Positions 1-8,202 of a stretch of DNA of 64,000 nt are shown here, piece after piece (within the stretch, counting starts at the first letter, position 1; each line of letters opens with the position of its first letter). The DNA is from Limosilactobacillus antri DSM 16041 (GTDB taxonomy: Bacteria > Bacillota > Bacilli > Lactobacillales > Lactobacillaceae), in the NCBI RefSeq assembly GCF_000160835.1, contig NZ_GG700732.1:78183-142182 (forward strand), read 5' to 3'. The notes below the pieces were generated by a model that did not search any database, was not told where the DNA came from, and saw nothing but the letters and a program-made list of their open reading frames with translations. Both the position numbers and the translations under genes were made by a program.

Positions 1-1791
1 ATTTATAATGAGTTGCGGGTCAAGGAGGTGCAGGACCTTCGACCGCAACCCGTGCGAGGCTGGCGGGCAGGATGTCACGTGCTTCGTTACCGGCTGATTG
101 CGTATTTTAAAACAATGCCCCAGCCACTGGGTGGTTACTGCCAGCAGCTGCTGGTTGGCGATCATGGGAGTGACAATCTAGACTTGACCCAGGCGGTCAA
201 GCGGTTAGGAATTATTCACCTCTTCTGTATCTCGGGGATGCACATCATTTTGCTGACCAGTTTGACCCGTTTGCTGGGCGGCTACTTGTGGCTGGAACGT
301 GAACAGCTTGATTGGATTCTGATTATTGGGTTGCCGCTTTACCTCATTATCGGCGGTGGTTCGGCTAGCTTGATCCGGGCGGTAATTATGGCTGAGGTAA
401 CACTAGGCCACCGGCTATTGAAGATGGATGCGCTTGACGGGTGGGCCATTAGTCTAATCGTCGGTTTACTGTGGAACCCCTACCTGCTATTCACCCTTGG
501 CGGCCAGCTGAGCTACCTCCTGTCGCTACTCCTGCAGGTGATGACGGAGCGGGAAGGGGAGCTAAAACGGTGCTGGTTGCTGGGCCTGCTCAGCCTCCCC
601 GCAATCCTCAACCGGACTTTTGAATTTCACCTCTTGAGCCTGGTGGCCAGCTATGTCATGATCCCCTTGTTTTCAGTGGTGATTTTCCCCCTGGTGATTA
701 TCAGTGCCGCGTCTTATTGGCTGCTTCCGTTACCGGGGGAGCTGGTAAATACTTTCCTATGTATTTTTCAGCGGATTCTCCACTGGCTGGCTGCCCTTCC
801 GGGGGAGATCCACTTTGGCAAACCGCCGGGCTACTTTGCACTGCTGCTCTTTTTGGCAACCCTGTGGCTGGTTCAACGGCCCCGACCGGCACGTTACGTA
901 GTCTTATTCTCACTGTACGCGTGCTGCTTTTTTCAAATTCACTTTCCACCATTTGGTGAAGTTGTTTTTACTGATATCGGGCAGGGGGACAGTATTATTA
1001 TCCGCACCCCCTTTAACCGGCAAGTCTTGCTAATTGACACTGGTGGAAAGGTACAATTTGAGCAGCCGCGCTGGGCCCAGGTAGCGAATCACGAGGATCT
1101 TGCCCAAAAGACCAGCATTAACTACCTTAAGAGCTGTGGGCTTTCCCGCATCGATACGGTTTACTTGAGCCACCATGATGCCGACCATATCGGCTATTTG
1201 CCATCCGTGTTGGAAGCGATGACCGTAAAGCAAATTGTGGTCCCGGCCGGAATGGAAAACCAGCCGGCATTACAGAAACGGCTGGCAGCACAACAATATC
1301 AGGGGAAACTGCAAGGGGTCACTGACCGCGCGCAGCCGCCGAGCCAGCAATTGCGGGTTGTGCACCCCTTTGCTCCGGGAGCGGCGAAGAACGAAGATTC
1401 GCTGGTCCTGGCGGGGCGGTTCGGAGGGCAGGACTTCCTCTTTACCGGCGACCTTGACCGGGCTGGCGAGCTGGCGGTTGTGGCGCGGTATCCGGGACTG
1501 CGTGCAACGGTGTTAAAGCTAGGCCACCACGGTAGCAAGACCGCTAGCGATCCGCGCTTTTTGCGCCAGTTAGGTGTCAAAACAGCGATTATTTCCGCGG
1601 GCCGGTTCAACCGCTACCACCACCCGAGCGATGAGGTCGTGGCCGCGTTGAAGCAGGCCCGCATTTCGTCCCTTTCCACTCAGCAGTACGGGATGATAAA
1701 ATATCATTATTATGGTAGCCATGGCTACTGGCAGACGACATTAAAGGGGGATGAACTTCGGTGGACGTTACCGAACTCGCTAAACAACTAA
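1..1791 (+). CDS. comEC: ComEC/Rec2 DNA-uptake channel, 5' end outside window
   Basis: The reading frame is already open at base 1, so the gene begins upstream; a TTG at 13 is not needed as a start. The visible ~596 residues begin within the competence domain, with many hydrophobic helices (roughly the first 310 residues). They end in a metallo-beta-lactamase-like domain: it opens with VVFTDIGQGDS near residue 320, has SHHDADHIGY near 390, and later KLGHHGSKTAS. The family forms the inner-membrane channel that takes up single-stranded DNA during transformation, and the C-terminal domain is a proposed nuclease. The full family length is about 750 residues, so perhaps 150 N-terminal residues are missing here. 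The end overlaps holA by 31 bases, the usual comEC-holA coupling in Firmicutes. Confidence 0.93.
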   Translation: MYNELRVKEVQDLRPQPVRGWRAGCHVLRYRLIAYFKTMPQPLGGYCQQLLVGDHGSDNLDLTQAVKRLGIIHLFCISGMHIILLTSLTRLLGGYLWLEREQLDWILIIGLPLYLIIGGGSASLIRAVIMAEVTLGHRLLKMDALDGWAISLIVGLLWNPYLLFTLGGQLSYLLSLLLQVMTEREGELKRCWLLGLLSLPAILNRTFEFHLLSLVASYVMIPLFSVVIFPLVIISAASYWLLPLPGELVNTFLCIFQRILHWLAALPGEIHFGKPPGYFALLLFLATLWLVQRPRPARYVVLFSLYACCFFQIHFPPFGEVVFTDIGQGDSIIIRTPFNRQVLLIDTGGKVQFEQPRWAQVANHEDLAQKTSINYLKSCGLSRIDTVYLSHHDADHIGYLPSVLEAMTVKQIVVPAGMENQPALQKRLAAQQYQGKLQGVTDRAQPPSQQLRVVHPFAPGAAKNEDSLVLAGRFGGQDFLFTGDLDRAGELAVVARYPGLRATVLKLGHHGSKTASDPRFLRQLGVKTAIISAGRFNRYHHPSDEVVAALKQARISSLSTQQYGMIKYHYYGSHGYWQTTLKGDELRWTLPNSLNN

Positions 1792-2783
1792 AAACAAAGG
1801 CGCCAGCAATGGTGTACCTGGTCCTTGGTACCCAGCAGGTGTTACAGGAGGCTGCGTTGACCGCTTTTATGTCGCTGATTCCTGAAGACCAGCGGGTCAT
1901 GAACGTTGGCCGCTACGATATGGAAGTTACCCCGCTAGCAAGTGCACTTGCCGATGCGGTCTCGGCACCGTTCTTTGGCGAGCGGCGGCTGGTGGTGGTT
2001 AATAAGCCGTATTTTTTGACGAACGAAAAACGGGGCGGAAAAATCGAGCATGATTTAGCAGCGCTGACTAAGTACCTCCAACACCCAGAACCCACGACGA
2101 CCCTCGTTTTCTCGGCCCCGTACGAAAAGCTTGACGGACGTAAAAAGCTCGTCAAGGAACTGAAAAAGGTTGCCGTAAATGTTAGTGCAGCCCCGCTGGA
2201 TGAGCGGAGTGCTCGTCAGCAGGTTGAAAGCGGGCTGCATCAGGACGGTTTTACGATTGATGATGCCGCCTTAGAAACGCTGGTTCAGCGGACGAACGCT
2301 GATTATGGACTGATGGTCGCAAACGTTGCCAAGCTTAAGATTCTGGCTTATCAGAATAAGCAAATTACGGCCCGGATGGTTGAAGAATTGGTACCGCAGT
2401 CCTTGGATGATAATGTTTTTGATTTGGTGACGGCGGTTCTGCGCCGGGACCAGCCACGTTCACTGGCACTTTACCAGCAACTGCTTGCCAGCCAAAAGCA
2501 GCCATTACAGATTAACGCGGTGCTGGTAAGCCAGTTCCGGCTGCTGATTCAGCTAAAGGTCCTGGTTAAACACGGCTTAAGTCAGGGAAGCATTGCCAGC
2601 AAGCTAAACGTTCACCCTTACCGGGTCAAACTCGGTTTGCGGACGGTTCGCCAGTTTTCCCTTGAACGGCTCGCCAACGCCTACTTGGGACTGGTAAAAA
2701 TTGAGCGCACCCTAAAGACTACCCAACGGGACCCTGAACTGCTTTTTCAGCTGTTTATGCTTCAATATACCCGGCAGAACTAA
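1761..2783 (+). CDS. holA: DNA polymerase III delta subunit (clamp loader)
   Basis: A 340-residue protein of typical HolA length. The N-terminus contains VYLVLGTQQVLQEAAL, the usual YLLyGee-like opening of the AAA-like domain, and the C-terminal part is helical. The delta subunit opens the beta sliding clamp within the clamp-loader complex. The start chosen is GTG at 1761, nine bases after a GGGGGA ribosome-binding site. It lies inside the end of comEC, which argues for translational coupling. An intrinsic terminator follows, so comEC-holA appears to be the end of its transcription unit. Confidence 0.93.
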   Translation: MDVTELAKQLKTKAPAMVYLVLGTQQVLQEAALTAFMSLIPEDQRVMNVGRYDMEVTPLASALADAVSAPFFGERRLVVVNKPYFLTNEKRGGKIEHDLAALTKYLQHPEPTTTLVFSAPYEKLDGRKKLVKELKKVAVNVSAAPLDERSARQQVESGLHQDGFTIDDAALETLVQRTNADYGLMVANVAKLKILAYQNKQITARMVEELVPQSLDDNVFDLVTAVLRRDQPRSLALYQQLLASQKQPLQINAVLVSQFRLLIQLKVLVKHGLSQGSIASKLNVHPYRVKLGLRTVRQFSLERLANAYLGLVKIERTLKTTQRDPELLFQLFMLQYTRQN

Positions 2784-2801
2784 TTTAAGTGATAAAAAAG
2801 T

Positions 2802-2852
2802 GGGAGCGTGAAAATAAAGTCATTGATGACTTCGTTTTCACGCTCCCTTTGT
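2802..2852 (+). terminator. Intrinsic terminator after holA
   Basis: A 13-bp perfect inverted repeat (2802-2814 GGGAGCGTGAAAA with 2835-2847) with a 20-base loop, followed by a short T run. It is A-rich on the other side and so could act in both directions between the convergent holA and rpsT. Confidence 0.85.
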
Positions 2853-2861
2853 ATGTTTGTA

Positions 2862-2895
2862 AGAAAGAAAAGAGGCAACTAGGATCAGTTGCCTC
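2862..2895 (-). terminator. Intrinsic terminator after rpsT
   Basis: On the minus strand, GAGGCAACT and AGTTGCCTC (2872-2880 / 2887-2895) form a 9-bp stem with a 6-base loop. The stem is followed on that strand by TTTTCTTTC. It starts 12 bases beyond the rpsT stop. Confidence 0.8.
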
Positions 2896-2906
2896 CTTGA
2901 ACCTCA

Positions 2907-3170
2907 TTACTTGTGGTAACGAGCTGACAGACGAGACTTATCCCGTGCTGCTTTGTTAGCCTTGATAAGGCCCTTTGAGTGGGCACGGTCAATTGCTGAA
3001 ATAGCACCCTTGTATAATTCTTCAAGGTTGTCTTCACCAGCAAGCTTGGCCTTGTCGAACTTCTTGATCGCAGTCCGCATATGGCTTAATTGGGAAGCGT
3101 TCCGTGCTTCGGCCTTTGCACTAGTCTTAACACGTTCGATCGCTGATTTGATGATTGGCATGAGTTTCAC
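2907..3170 (-). CDS. rpsT: 30S ribosomal protein S20
   Basis: An 87-residue, lysine/arginine/alanine-rich helical protein opening [16 protein letters not shown] and containing RTAIKKF. This is the standard S20 pattern and length. S20 binds 16S rRNA early in 30S assembly. The ATG is preceded on the minus strand by GGAGGTG at a good distance. The gene is monocistronic: it has its own promoter at 3216-3244 and its own terminator, and lies between holA and divergent rpsO. This holA-rpsT-rpsO order is common in lactobacilli. Confidence 0.96.
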   Translation of the reverse strand: MKLMPIIKSAIERVKTSAKAEARNASQLSHMRTAIKKFDKAKLAGEDNLEELYKGAISAIDRAHSKGLIKANKAARDKSRLSARYHK

Positions 3171-3215
3171 CTCCGTTATCCGGTATTCAGTTGACCAGAA
3201 TTTTCAACATTTGTC

Positions 3216-3244
3216 ATTATACAAAAGACTGGCCAGCATTGCAA
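3216..3244 (-). promoter_or_regulatory. rpsT promoter
   Basis: Read on the minus strand: -35 TTGCAA (3239-3244), a 17-base spacer, and -10 TATAAT (3216-3221, exact consensus). It lies 46 bases upstream of the rpsT start codon. Confidence 0.8.
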
Positions 3245-3282
3245 TAGTTTCGCGATAATAGGATCTTCAGGACGGGAAAGAA

Positions 3283-3311
3283 TTGCAAACTGAGCCAAAA
3301 TACCGTATATT
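3283..3311 (+). promoter_or_regulatory. rpsO promoter
   Basis: TTGCAA (3283-3288), a 17-base spacer and TATATT (3306-3311). It faces away from the rpsT promoter and leaves a roughly 100-base leader ahead of rpsO. Confidence 0.75.
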
Positions 3312-3319
3312 ATTAAAGG

Positions 3320-3411
3320 TCACAGCTGTGGCAATGCCTCTTCCCAGTTTGACGATCCTCACCGACGTCATACTTAGAACTAGGCAGATTGAATTAATTG
3401 AAAGGTGGGAA
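3320..3411 (+). promoter_or_regulatory. Candidate S15 autoregulatory leader of rpsO
   Basis: The leader holds several complementary segments: CACAGCTGTG (3321-3330, a palindrome), TGCCT (3335-3339) with AGGCA (3382-3386), and inside that TGACG (3350-3354) with CGTCA (3366-3370). In addition TTCCCA (3341-3346) can pair with TGGGAA (3406-3411), which overlaps the Shine-Dalgarno sequence AAAGGTGGG. S15 is known to repress its own mRNA through structured leaders in several phyla. That this leader works the same way is inference from the pairings only. Confidence 0.45.
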
Positions 3412-3418
3412 ATTGATC

Positions 3419-3688
3419 ATGGCTCTTTCTAAAGAACGTAAGGATCAAATTATTAAGCAATTCGCAACTCATGAGGGTGACACTGGTTCTACTCAGGTTC
3501 AAGTGGCTGTATTAACTGCTGACATTAACGAACTGAACGAACACCTTCGGACGCACAAGCACGACTACCACTCACAACGTGGTTTGATGAAGAAGATTGG
3601 TCACCGGCGGAACCTCTTGGCTTACCTGCGTCGGACTGACCTTCCTGCTTATCGTGAGTTGATTAAGGAATTAGGATTACGGCGGTAA
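3419..3688 (+). CDS. rpsO: 30S ribosomal protein S15
   Basis: An 89-residue protein with the S15 signature region: [18 protein letters not shown], then [14 protein letters not shown] and [13 protein letters not shown]15 binds the central domain of 16S rRNA. The start is ATG at 3419, eight bases after AAAGGTGGG. An upstream in-frame start at 3398 would add a non-conserved tail and was not used. A terminator follows, before rnjB. Confidence 0.97.
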   Translation: MALSKERKDQIIKQFATHEGDTGSTQVQVAVLTADINELNEHLRTHKHDYHSQRGLMKKIGHRRNLLAYLRRTDLPAYRELIKELGLRR

Positions 3689-3733
3689 TCTTATTTTTCC
3701 AAACCGGTGCCGTTTGCTTGCAACCGGCACCAA

Positions 3734-3760
3734 GGCTGAGAATGTTCTCAGTCTTTTTTG
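3734..3760 (+). terminator. Intrinsic terminator after rpsO
   Basis: GGCTGAGAA (3734-3742) pairs with TTCTCAGTC (3745-3753), including one G-T pair, and is followed by TTTTTT. Just before it, a second inverted repeat (GGTGCCG / CGGCACC, about 3706-3732) may strengthen it. Confidence 0.8.
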
Positions 3761-3783
3761 TTTTAAAAAATGTTTGGTTTCCA

Positions 3784-3811
3784 TTGTGAATAGTGAATGT
3801 GGTAAGATATT
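3784..3811 (+). promoter_or_regulatory. Possible rnjB promoter
   Basis: TTGTGA (3784-3789), a 16-base spacer and GATATT (3806-3811), located between the rpsO terminator and rnjB. The match is moderate. Confidence 0.4.
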
Positions 3812-3893
3812 AATAGCTATTTATGAACGAATAAATTCTCTGAGCGAATTAATAGCAATCCAGAGAAATCAACTTAATAAAGGAGCCAATCTA

Positions 3894-5552
3894 ATGAGCA
3901 AAATCAAAATTATCCCATTTGGTGGGGTTCGCGAAAATGGCAAAAATATGTACGCGGTGGAAGTCGATGACCAGATTTTTATCTTGGACACCGGATTGAA
4001 GTACCCAGAAAATGAATTGATGGGGATCGACGTTGTGATTCCAGACTGGGAATACCTGCGTGAGCGCAAGGACAAAATCGTCGGGGTATTTCTGACCCAT
4101 GGCCATGCCGATTCGATTGGGGCGTTGCCGTACTTCTTAATGGACTTTAACGTTCCCGTCTTCGGTAGTGAGATGACGATTGCCCTGGCAAAATTAGCGG
4201 TCAAGAAGCATAAGGAAGTTAAAAAATTCAACGACTTCCACGTGGTTGACGCAAGTACGGCGATTGATTTTAACGACGTCACCGTTTCCTTTTTCCAGAC
4301 GACCCACACGATTCCAGAAACGCTGGGGGTTGTTTTGGAAACTGCAGAAGGCAACATTGTCTACACCGGTGATTTTAAGTTTGACCAAACGGCCACTAAG
4401 GGCTACCAGACTGACCTGGCACGGCTTGCTGAAATCGGTTCGCAGGGGGTACTAGCACTGCTGAGTGATTCCGCTGGTGCGGGCATCACCGGGGCCTCTT
4501 CGCGGGAAAAGGACATTGGTGAGTACATCAAGGAAACGTTTAAGTACCAAGATGGCCGGATTATTGTGGCGAGTGTTGCTTCAAACATTATGCGGGTCCA
4601 GCAAATTATTGATGCCGCCGTGGCGGTTGACCGGAAGATTGTTCTTTCCGGCAGCGATATTGAGCAAATCATCAATACGGCGATGGACCTGGGCAAGCTG
4701 AAGATGCCTAAGGATATCCTAATTAGTCTGAAGGAGGCCGACAAGCTGGACCCCCAGCAGGTGGTAATCCTGGAAACAGGGAAGATGGGGGAACCGATCA
4801 AGTCCCTTCAGCAGATTGCCAGCGGTGATAACCCAAAGATCAAACTCAGTGACCAAGACTTGGTATTCGTTACCACCACGCCTTCATACGCCCAGGAAAC
4901 CGAAGTCCAAAAGACGAAGGACATCATCTACCGGACCGGGGCGGAGGTTAAGTTTATTTCCGATGACCTCAACCCGTCGGGCCACGCTAACCAAAACGAC
5001 CAGCAATTAATGCTGAACTTCATGAAGCCGAAGAACTTTATCCCGATTCAGGGAGAATACCGGCTTTTGGATCGGCACGCTGAATTAGCGGAGGAGGTTG
5101 GGATTGCGCCTGACCGGATTTTCCTGACTAACAAGGGTGACGTCTTGACCTACGACCAGGGTGAGTTCCACGTTGGCGAGCACCTGGATGTCGGCAACAC
5201 GATGATTGATGGCACCGGGATTGGTGACATTGGAAACATCGTTCTTCGCGACCGGCGGGTCCTGTCCGAAGACGGGATTTTCGTTGTCGTTGCCACAATT
5301 GACCGGAAAAAGAAGAAGATTGTTGCCCGTCCGCAAATCACCTCCCGGGGCTTTGTCTTTGTTAAGACCAACCACCAGCTAATGAAGCAGAGTGCTGACC
5401 TGGTGGAAAGGGTTGTTCAGGACAACCTGGACCAAAAGGAATTTGACTGGGGCCACCTGAAACAAGACGTTCGGGAAAAACTAAACCGCTTCCTCTTTGA
5501 TCAAACTAAACGGCACCCGGTAATTTTACCGGTGATTATGGAAATCAACTAG
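3894..5552 (+). CDS. rnjB: Ribonuclease J2-type protein (C-terminal tail cut by TAG)
   Basis: 552 residues of the metallo-beta-lactamase/beta-CASP RNase J family, acting in mRNA decay and rRNA maturation, usually in a complex with RNase J1. The N-terminus has IIPFGGVRENGKNMYAVEV. The metal-binding motif is HGHADSIG from residue 69, so the last histidine of HxHxDH is replaced; that degenerate motif marks RNase J2 rather than J1. Other recognisable stretches are YTGDFKFDQT, LALLSDSAGAG and NIVLRDRRVLS. ATG at 3894 follows AAGGAG. The frame ends at TAG 5550-5552, but the same frame stays open for 42 more codons that encode a strongly basic tail (see 5553-5681). J2-type RNases of lactobacilli, as far as I recall, often carry such a basic extension. 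Confidence 0.93.
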   Translation: MSKIKIIPFGGVRENGKNMYAVEVDDQIFILDTGLKYPENELMGIDVVIPDWEYLRERKDKIVGVFLTHGHADSIGALPYFLMDFNVPVFGSEMTIALAKLAVKKHKEVKKFNDFHVVDASTAIDFNDVTVSFFQTTHTIPETLGVVLETAEGNIVYTGDFKFDQTATKGYQTDLARLAEIGSQGVLALLSDSAGAGITGASSREKDIGEYIKETFKYQDGRIIVASVASNIMRVQQIIDAAVAVDRKIVLSGSDIEQIINTAMDLGKLKMPKDILISLKEADKLDPQQVVILETGKMGEPIKSLQQIASGDNPKIKLSDQDLVFVTTTPSYAQETEVQKTKDIIYRTGAEVKFISDDLNPSGHANQNDQQLMLNFMKPKNFIPIQGEYRLLDRHAELAEEVGIAPDRIFLTNKGDVLTYDQGEFHVGEHLDVGNTMIDGTGIGDIGNIVLRDRRVLSEDGIFVVVATIDRKKKKIVARPQITSRGFVFVKTNHQLMKQSADLVERVVQDNLDQKEFDWGHLKQDVREKLNRFLFDQTKRHPVILPVIMEIN

Positions 5553-5681
5553 CACGCCAAGAAGAAGTCAAAGGGCAAGGGCGAAGTAAAGAAGACCGAT
5601 GCCGGCCATAAAAAAGAGGCTCGTCACGGCCGTGGACGGGGCCGTAAGCACCAAGCAGAAAAGAGCAAACAAAGTAACTAG
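5553..5681 (+). other. In-frame basic C-terminal extension beyond the rnjB amber codon
   Basis: Directly after the rnjB TAG the same frame continues without interruption to TAG at 5679-5681. Its 42 codons are rich in lysine, arginine and histidine, with stretches such as HAKKKSKGKG and GRGRGRKHQ. The composition matches the RNA-binding tails of RNase J/E-type enzymes and is unlike random intergenic sequence. It could be a severed tail (a recent nonsense change or a sequencing error) or could be reached by readthrough. No separate start codon or ribosome-binding site is seen. Confidence 0.6.
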
Positions 5682-5742
5682 TTAGTAGTGGGGCTGCTGG
5701 CAGGAATGCCGCAACCCCTTTATGTATTTAAGGAAAGTTAAC

Positions 5743-6651
5743 ATGAACAATGAACAAGAAGAACGCTACCAAAAAGCGTTGCAATTAATGACCGATGAGA
5801 AGTGGCTAGCAGCAAGCAGCCTGCTTGAAGACTTGATTAACGAGTCGCCCAGCGACGATGTGACAAAGACGCTGGTCCTGGCCCTTTACCGGGCGAAGCA
5901 GTATGCCCGGGCCTTCGTTTACTTTACGGAGCAGCCGGAGGTTTTTACGAGTGATAAGGGACATGCCCGACTAGCGGTCCACCTCCTCTTGCATAACCAA
6001 TCCTATATTACGGCCCGGCTCTTCATTACGGACCTGCCGCTGGACTGGCAGGCTGAGTTTGAGGGCCTGATTGCGGAAGCTGAGCGAACTGCCGAAGAAA
6101 AATTTCAGACGACGATCCAAACCGCGCTCCGTTCCTTTTACCATTTGGGCGACTGTCCGCTCAGCGAGCAGCAGGAACGCCTCGGGGCGGCCCGCCAGTT
6201 ACCGCTAACGGAGTACCTGACCGGTGCACAGTTCCTGTTGCGGGACCCGTACGCCCACCAATTAATTAAAGCCGCACTGGTGGATACGCTTCGCCAGCTG
6301 GGCATTGACCGGTTGATGGCGCTCCGCTGGCTTGACGGCCGGGAATACTCGATTAATCCGGCTAAGCTGCCGGCAATCGAAGAACTGCCGGTCGTTCAGG
6401 ACTTACACCAAGCCCTGGCGGCCCGGCTGGCTAACCAGAACCCCAGCGAATACCAGCTGGCCAGCCAGGAGCTGCAGCTTCAATTAATGCTGCTGTACCC
6501 ATTGATTGAAGATAAGGTGATCGACGCCGACGGCTGGATCGATTGCCTGGTTGGTCAGATTCAGGGGGAGCAGGTGAGTGGGCAGCCGGCAATTTTAGCC
6601 ACCCAGCGTCAATTAAATCGGGTAATTGATGATTTAGGCGAAAAACCTTAG
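5743..6651 (+). CDS. TPR-like helical protein
   Basis: 302 residues, cytosolic, with no signal peptide or membrane segment. The N-terminal ~100 residues look like tetratricopeptide-type helical pairs (KALQLMTDEKWLAASSLLED, then VLALYRAKQYARAFVYFT). The rest is leucine-rich and helical without a motif I recognise. TPR proteins usually scaffold protein complexes, and the partner here is unknown. ATG at 5743 follows AAGGAAAG; an upstream in-frame ATG at 5722 has no ribosome-binding site. It sits between rnjB and tuf, a position held by a similar hypothetical gene in related lactobacilli as far as I recall. Confidence 0.75.
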   Translation: MNNEQEERYQKALQLMTDEKWLAASSLLEDLINESPSDDVTKTLVLALYRAKQYARAFVYFTEQPEVFTSDKGHARLAVHLLLHNQSYITARLFITDLPLDWQAEFEGLIAEAERTAEEKFQTTIQTALRSFYHLGDCPLSEQQERLGAARQLPLTEYLTGAQFLLRDPYAHQLIKAALVDTLRQLGIDRLMALRWLDGREYSINPAKLPAIEELPVVQDLHQALAARLANQNPSEYQLASQELQLQLMLLYPLIEDKVIDADGWIDCLVGQIQGEQVSGQPAILATQRQLNRVIDDLGEKP

Positions 6652-6725
6652 TATTATTATTTACAAATGCGGTCAGAGTTGATATGATATTTAAGAATTC
6701 TTCTTCAAGCCTTTGATATAAAAGC

Positions 6726-6754
6726 TTTCAATTGGCGAAAAGAAGTAGTACAAT
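6726..6754 (+). promoter_or_regulatory. Probable tuf promoter
   Basis: A good -10 TACAAT (6749-6754) lies 17 bases after TTTCAA (6726-6731), about 75 bases upstream of tuf. The surrounding 6650-6830 region is AT-rich and has other -10-like sequences (TTGATATAAAAG near 6713), so more than one start is possible. Confidence 0.5.
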
Positions 6755-6829
6755 AACTATTAGAGTGTGTCAGTCATTTCTATGAAAGGACTGGCATTAT
6801 ACTTGTAAATTATCAGGAGGTTTTCATTA

Positions 6830-8020
6830 ATGGCTGAAAAAGAACATTATGAACGTACAAAGCCCCATGTAAACATTGGTACTATTGGCCACGTTGACCA
6901 TGGGAAGACTACTCTGACCGCTGCTATCACCAAGGTATTGGCAGCTAAGGGTCTTGCAAAGGCAGAAGATTACGCTGATATCGATGCTGCGCCAGAAGAA
7001 AAGGAACGTGGTATCACTATCAACACTGCCCACGTTGAATACGAAACTGAAAAGCGTCACTACGCTCACATCGATGCGCCAGGTCACGCCGACTACGTTA
7101 AGAACATGATCACTGGTGCCGCACAAATGGATGGTGCGATCCTGGTTGTTGCCGCAACTGATGGTCCAATGCCACAAACCCGTGAACACATTCTGCTTGC
7201 TCGCCAGGTTGGTGTTCAATACATCGTTGTCTTCTTGAACAAGACCGACTTGGTTGACGATGACGAATTGGTTGACTTGGTTGAAATGGAAGTACGTGAC
7301 CTTCTTAGCGAATACGATTTCCCTGGTGACGATATTCCGGTTGTTCGTGGTTCCGCCCTCAAGGCTCTTGAAGGGGACCCAGAACAAGAAAAGGTTATCC
7401 TTCACCTGATGGATGTTGTTGACGACTACATCCCAACTCCAAAGCGTCCTACTGACAAGCCATTCATGATGCCTGTCGAAGACGTCTTCACCATCACTGG
7501 TCGTGGTACTGTTGCTTCTGGTCGTATCGACCGTGGTACTGTTAAGGTCGGTGACGAAGTTGAAATCGTTGGTTTGACTGAAGATGTTCTGAAGTCAACC
7601 GTTACTGGTTTGGAAATGTTCCACAAGACGCTTGACCTTGGTGAAGCCGGGGATAACGTCGGTGTTCTTCTTCGTGGTATCGCCCACGACCAGATCCAAC
7701 GTGGTCAAGTTCTTGCTGAACCAGGTTCGATCCAAACTCACAAGAACTTCAAGGGTGAAGTTTATGTTATGACCAAGGAAGAAGGGGGCCGTCACACGCC
7801 ATTCTTCTCCAACTACCGTCCACAATTCTACTTCCACACTACTGATGTTACTGGGACGATCGAATTGCCAGATGGTGTAGAAATGGTTATGCCTGGTGAT
7901 AACGTAACGTTCACTGTTAACTTACAAAAGCCAGTTGCCCTTGAAAAGGGTCTGAAGTTTACTATCCGTGAAGGTGGACACACTGTTGGTGCCGGTGTGG
8001 TATCAGAAGTCTTAGACTAA
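6830..8020 (+). CDS. tuf: Elongation factor Tu
   Basis: 396 residues, the normal length. GTPase motifs are GHVDHGKT (residues 19-26), [11 protein letters not shown] and NKTDLVDD. Effector and beta-barrel domains 2 and 3 follow and end in [17 protein letters not shown]-Tu delivers aminoacyl-tRNA to the ribosomal A site. The third-codon choices are noticeably more restricted than in neighbouring genes (GAA, GGT and AAG dominate), as expected of a very highly expressed gene. ATG at 6830 follows CAGGAGGTTTTC. It is a single-gene unit with its own promoter and terminator, not part of a str operon here. Confidence 0.98.
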   Translation: MAEKEHYERTKPHVNIGTIGHVDHGKTTLTAAITKVLAAKGLAKAEDYADIDAAPEEKERGITINTAHVEYETEKRHYAHIDAPGHADYVKNMITGAAQMDGAILVVAATDGPMPQTREHILLARQVGVQYIVVFLNKTDLVDDDELVDLVEMEVRDLLSEYDFPGDDIPVVRGSALKALEGDPEQEKVILHLMDVVDDYIPTPKRPTDKPFMMPVEDVFTITGRGTVASGRIDRGTVKVGDEVEIVGLTEDVLKSTVTGLEMFHKTLDLGEAGDNVGVLLRGIAHDQIQRGQVLAEPGSIQTHKNFKGEVYVMTKEEGGRHTPFFSNYRPQFYFHTTDVTGTIELPDGVEMVMPGDNVTFTVNLQKPVALEKGLKFTIREGGHTVGAGVVSEVLD

Positions 8021-8040
8021 TTTTCAATTAGGCACAATCA

Positions 8041-8074
8041 AGAGGTTGGGGCTCTGCCCTAACCTCTTTTTTCT
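8041..8074 (+). terminator. Intrinsic terminator after tuf
   Basis: AGAGGTTGGG (8041-8050) pairs with CCCTAACCTCT (8057-8067) around a short loop, then TTTTTTCTTTT. Confidence 0.88.
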
Positions 8075-8202
8075 TTTAATTTGGGCGGGGAGAAAACCGC
8101 CAATTGGTTGCAATTGCCTGGTCCGTAAGGTAAACTAATAAGGTATGTAAAGATCCGCCTGATTAGGCACGGGTCAAATTGATTGTTATTGGAGGAAATA
8201 AA

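Noticed and set aside
2953..3258. A plus-strand open frame across rpsT
   Set aside because: It is antisense to S20, which has clear promoter, ribosome-binding site and conserved sequence.
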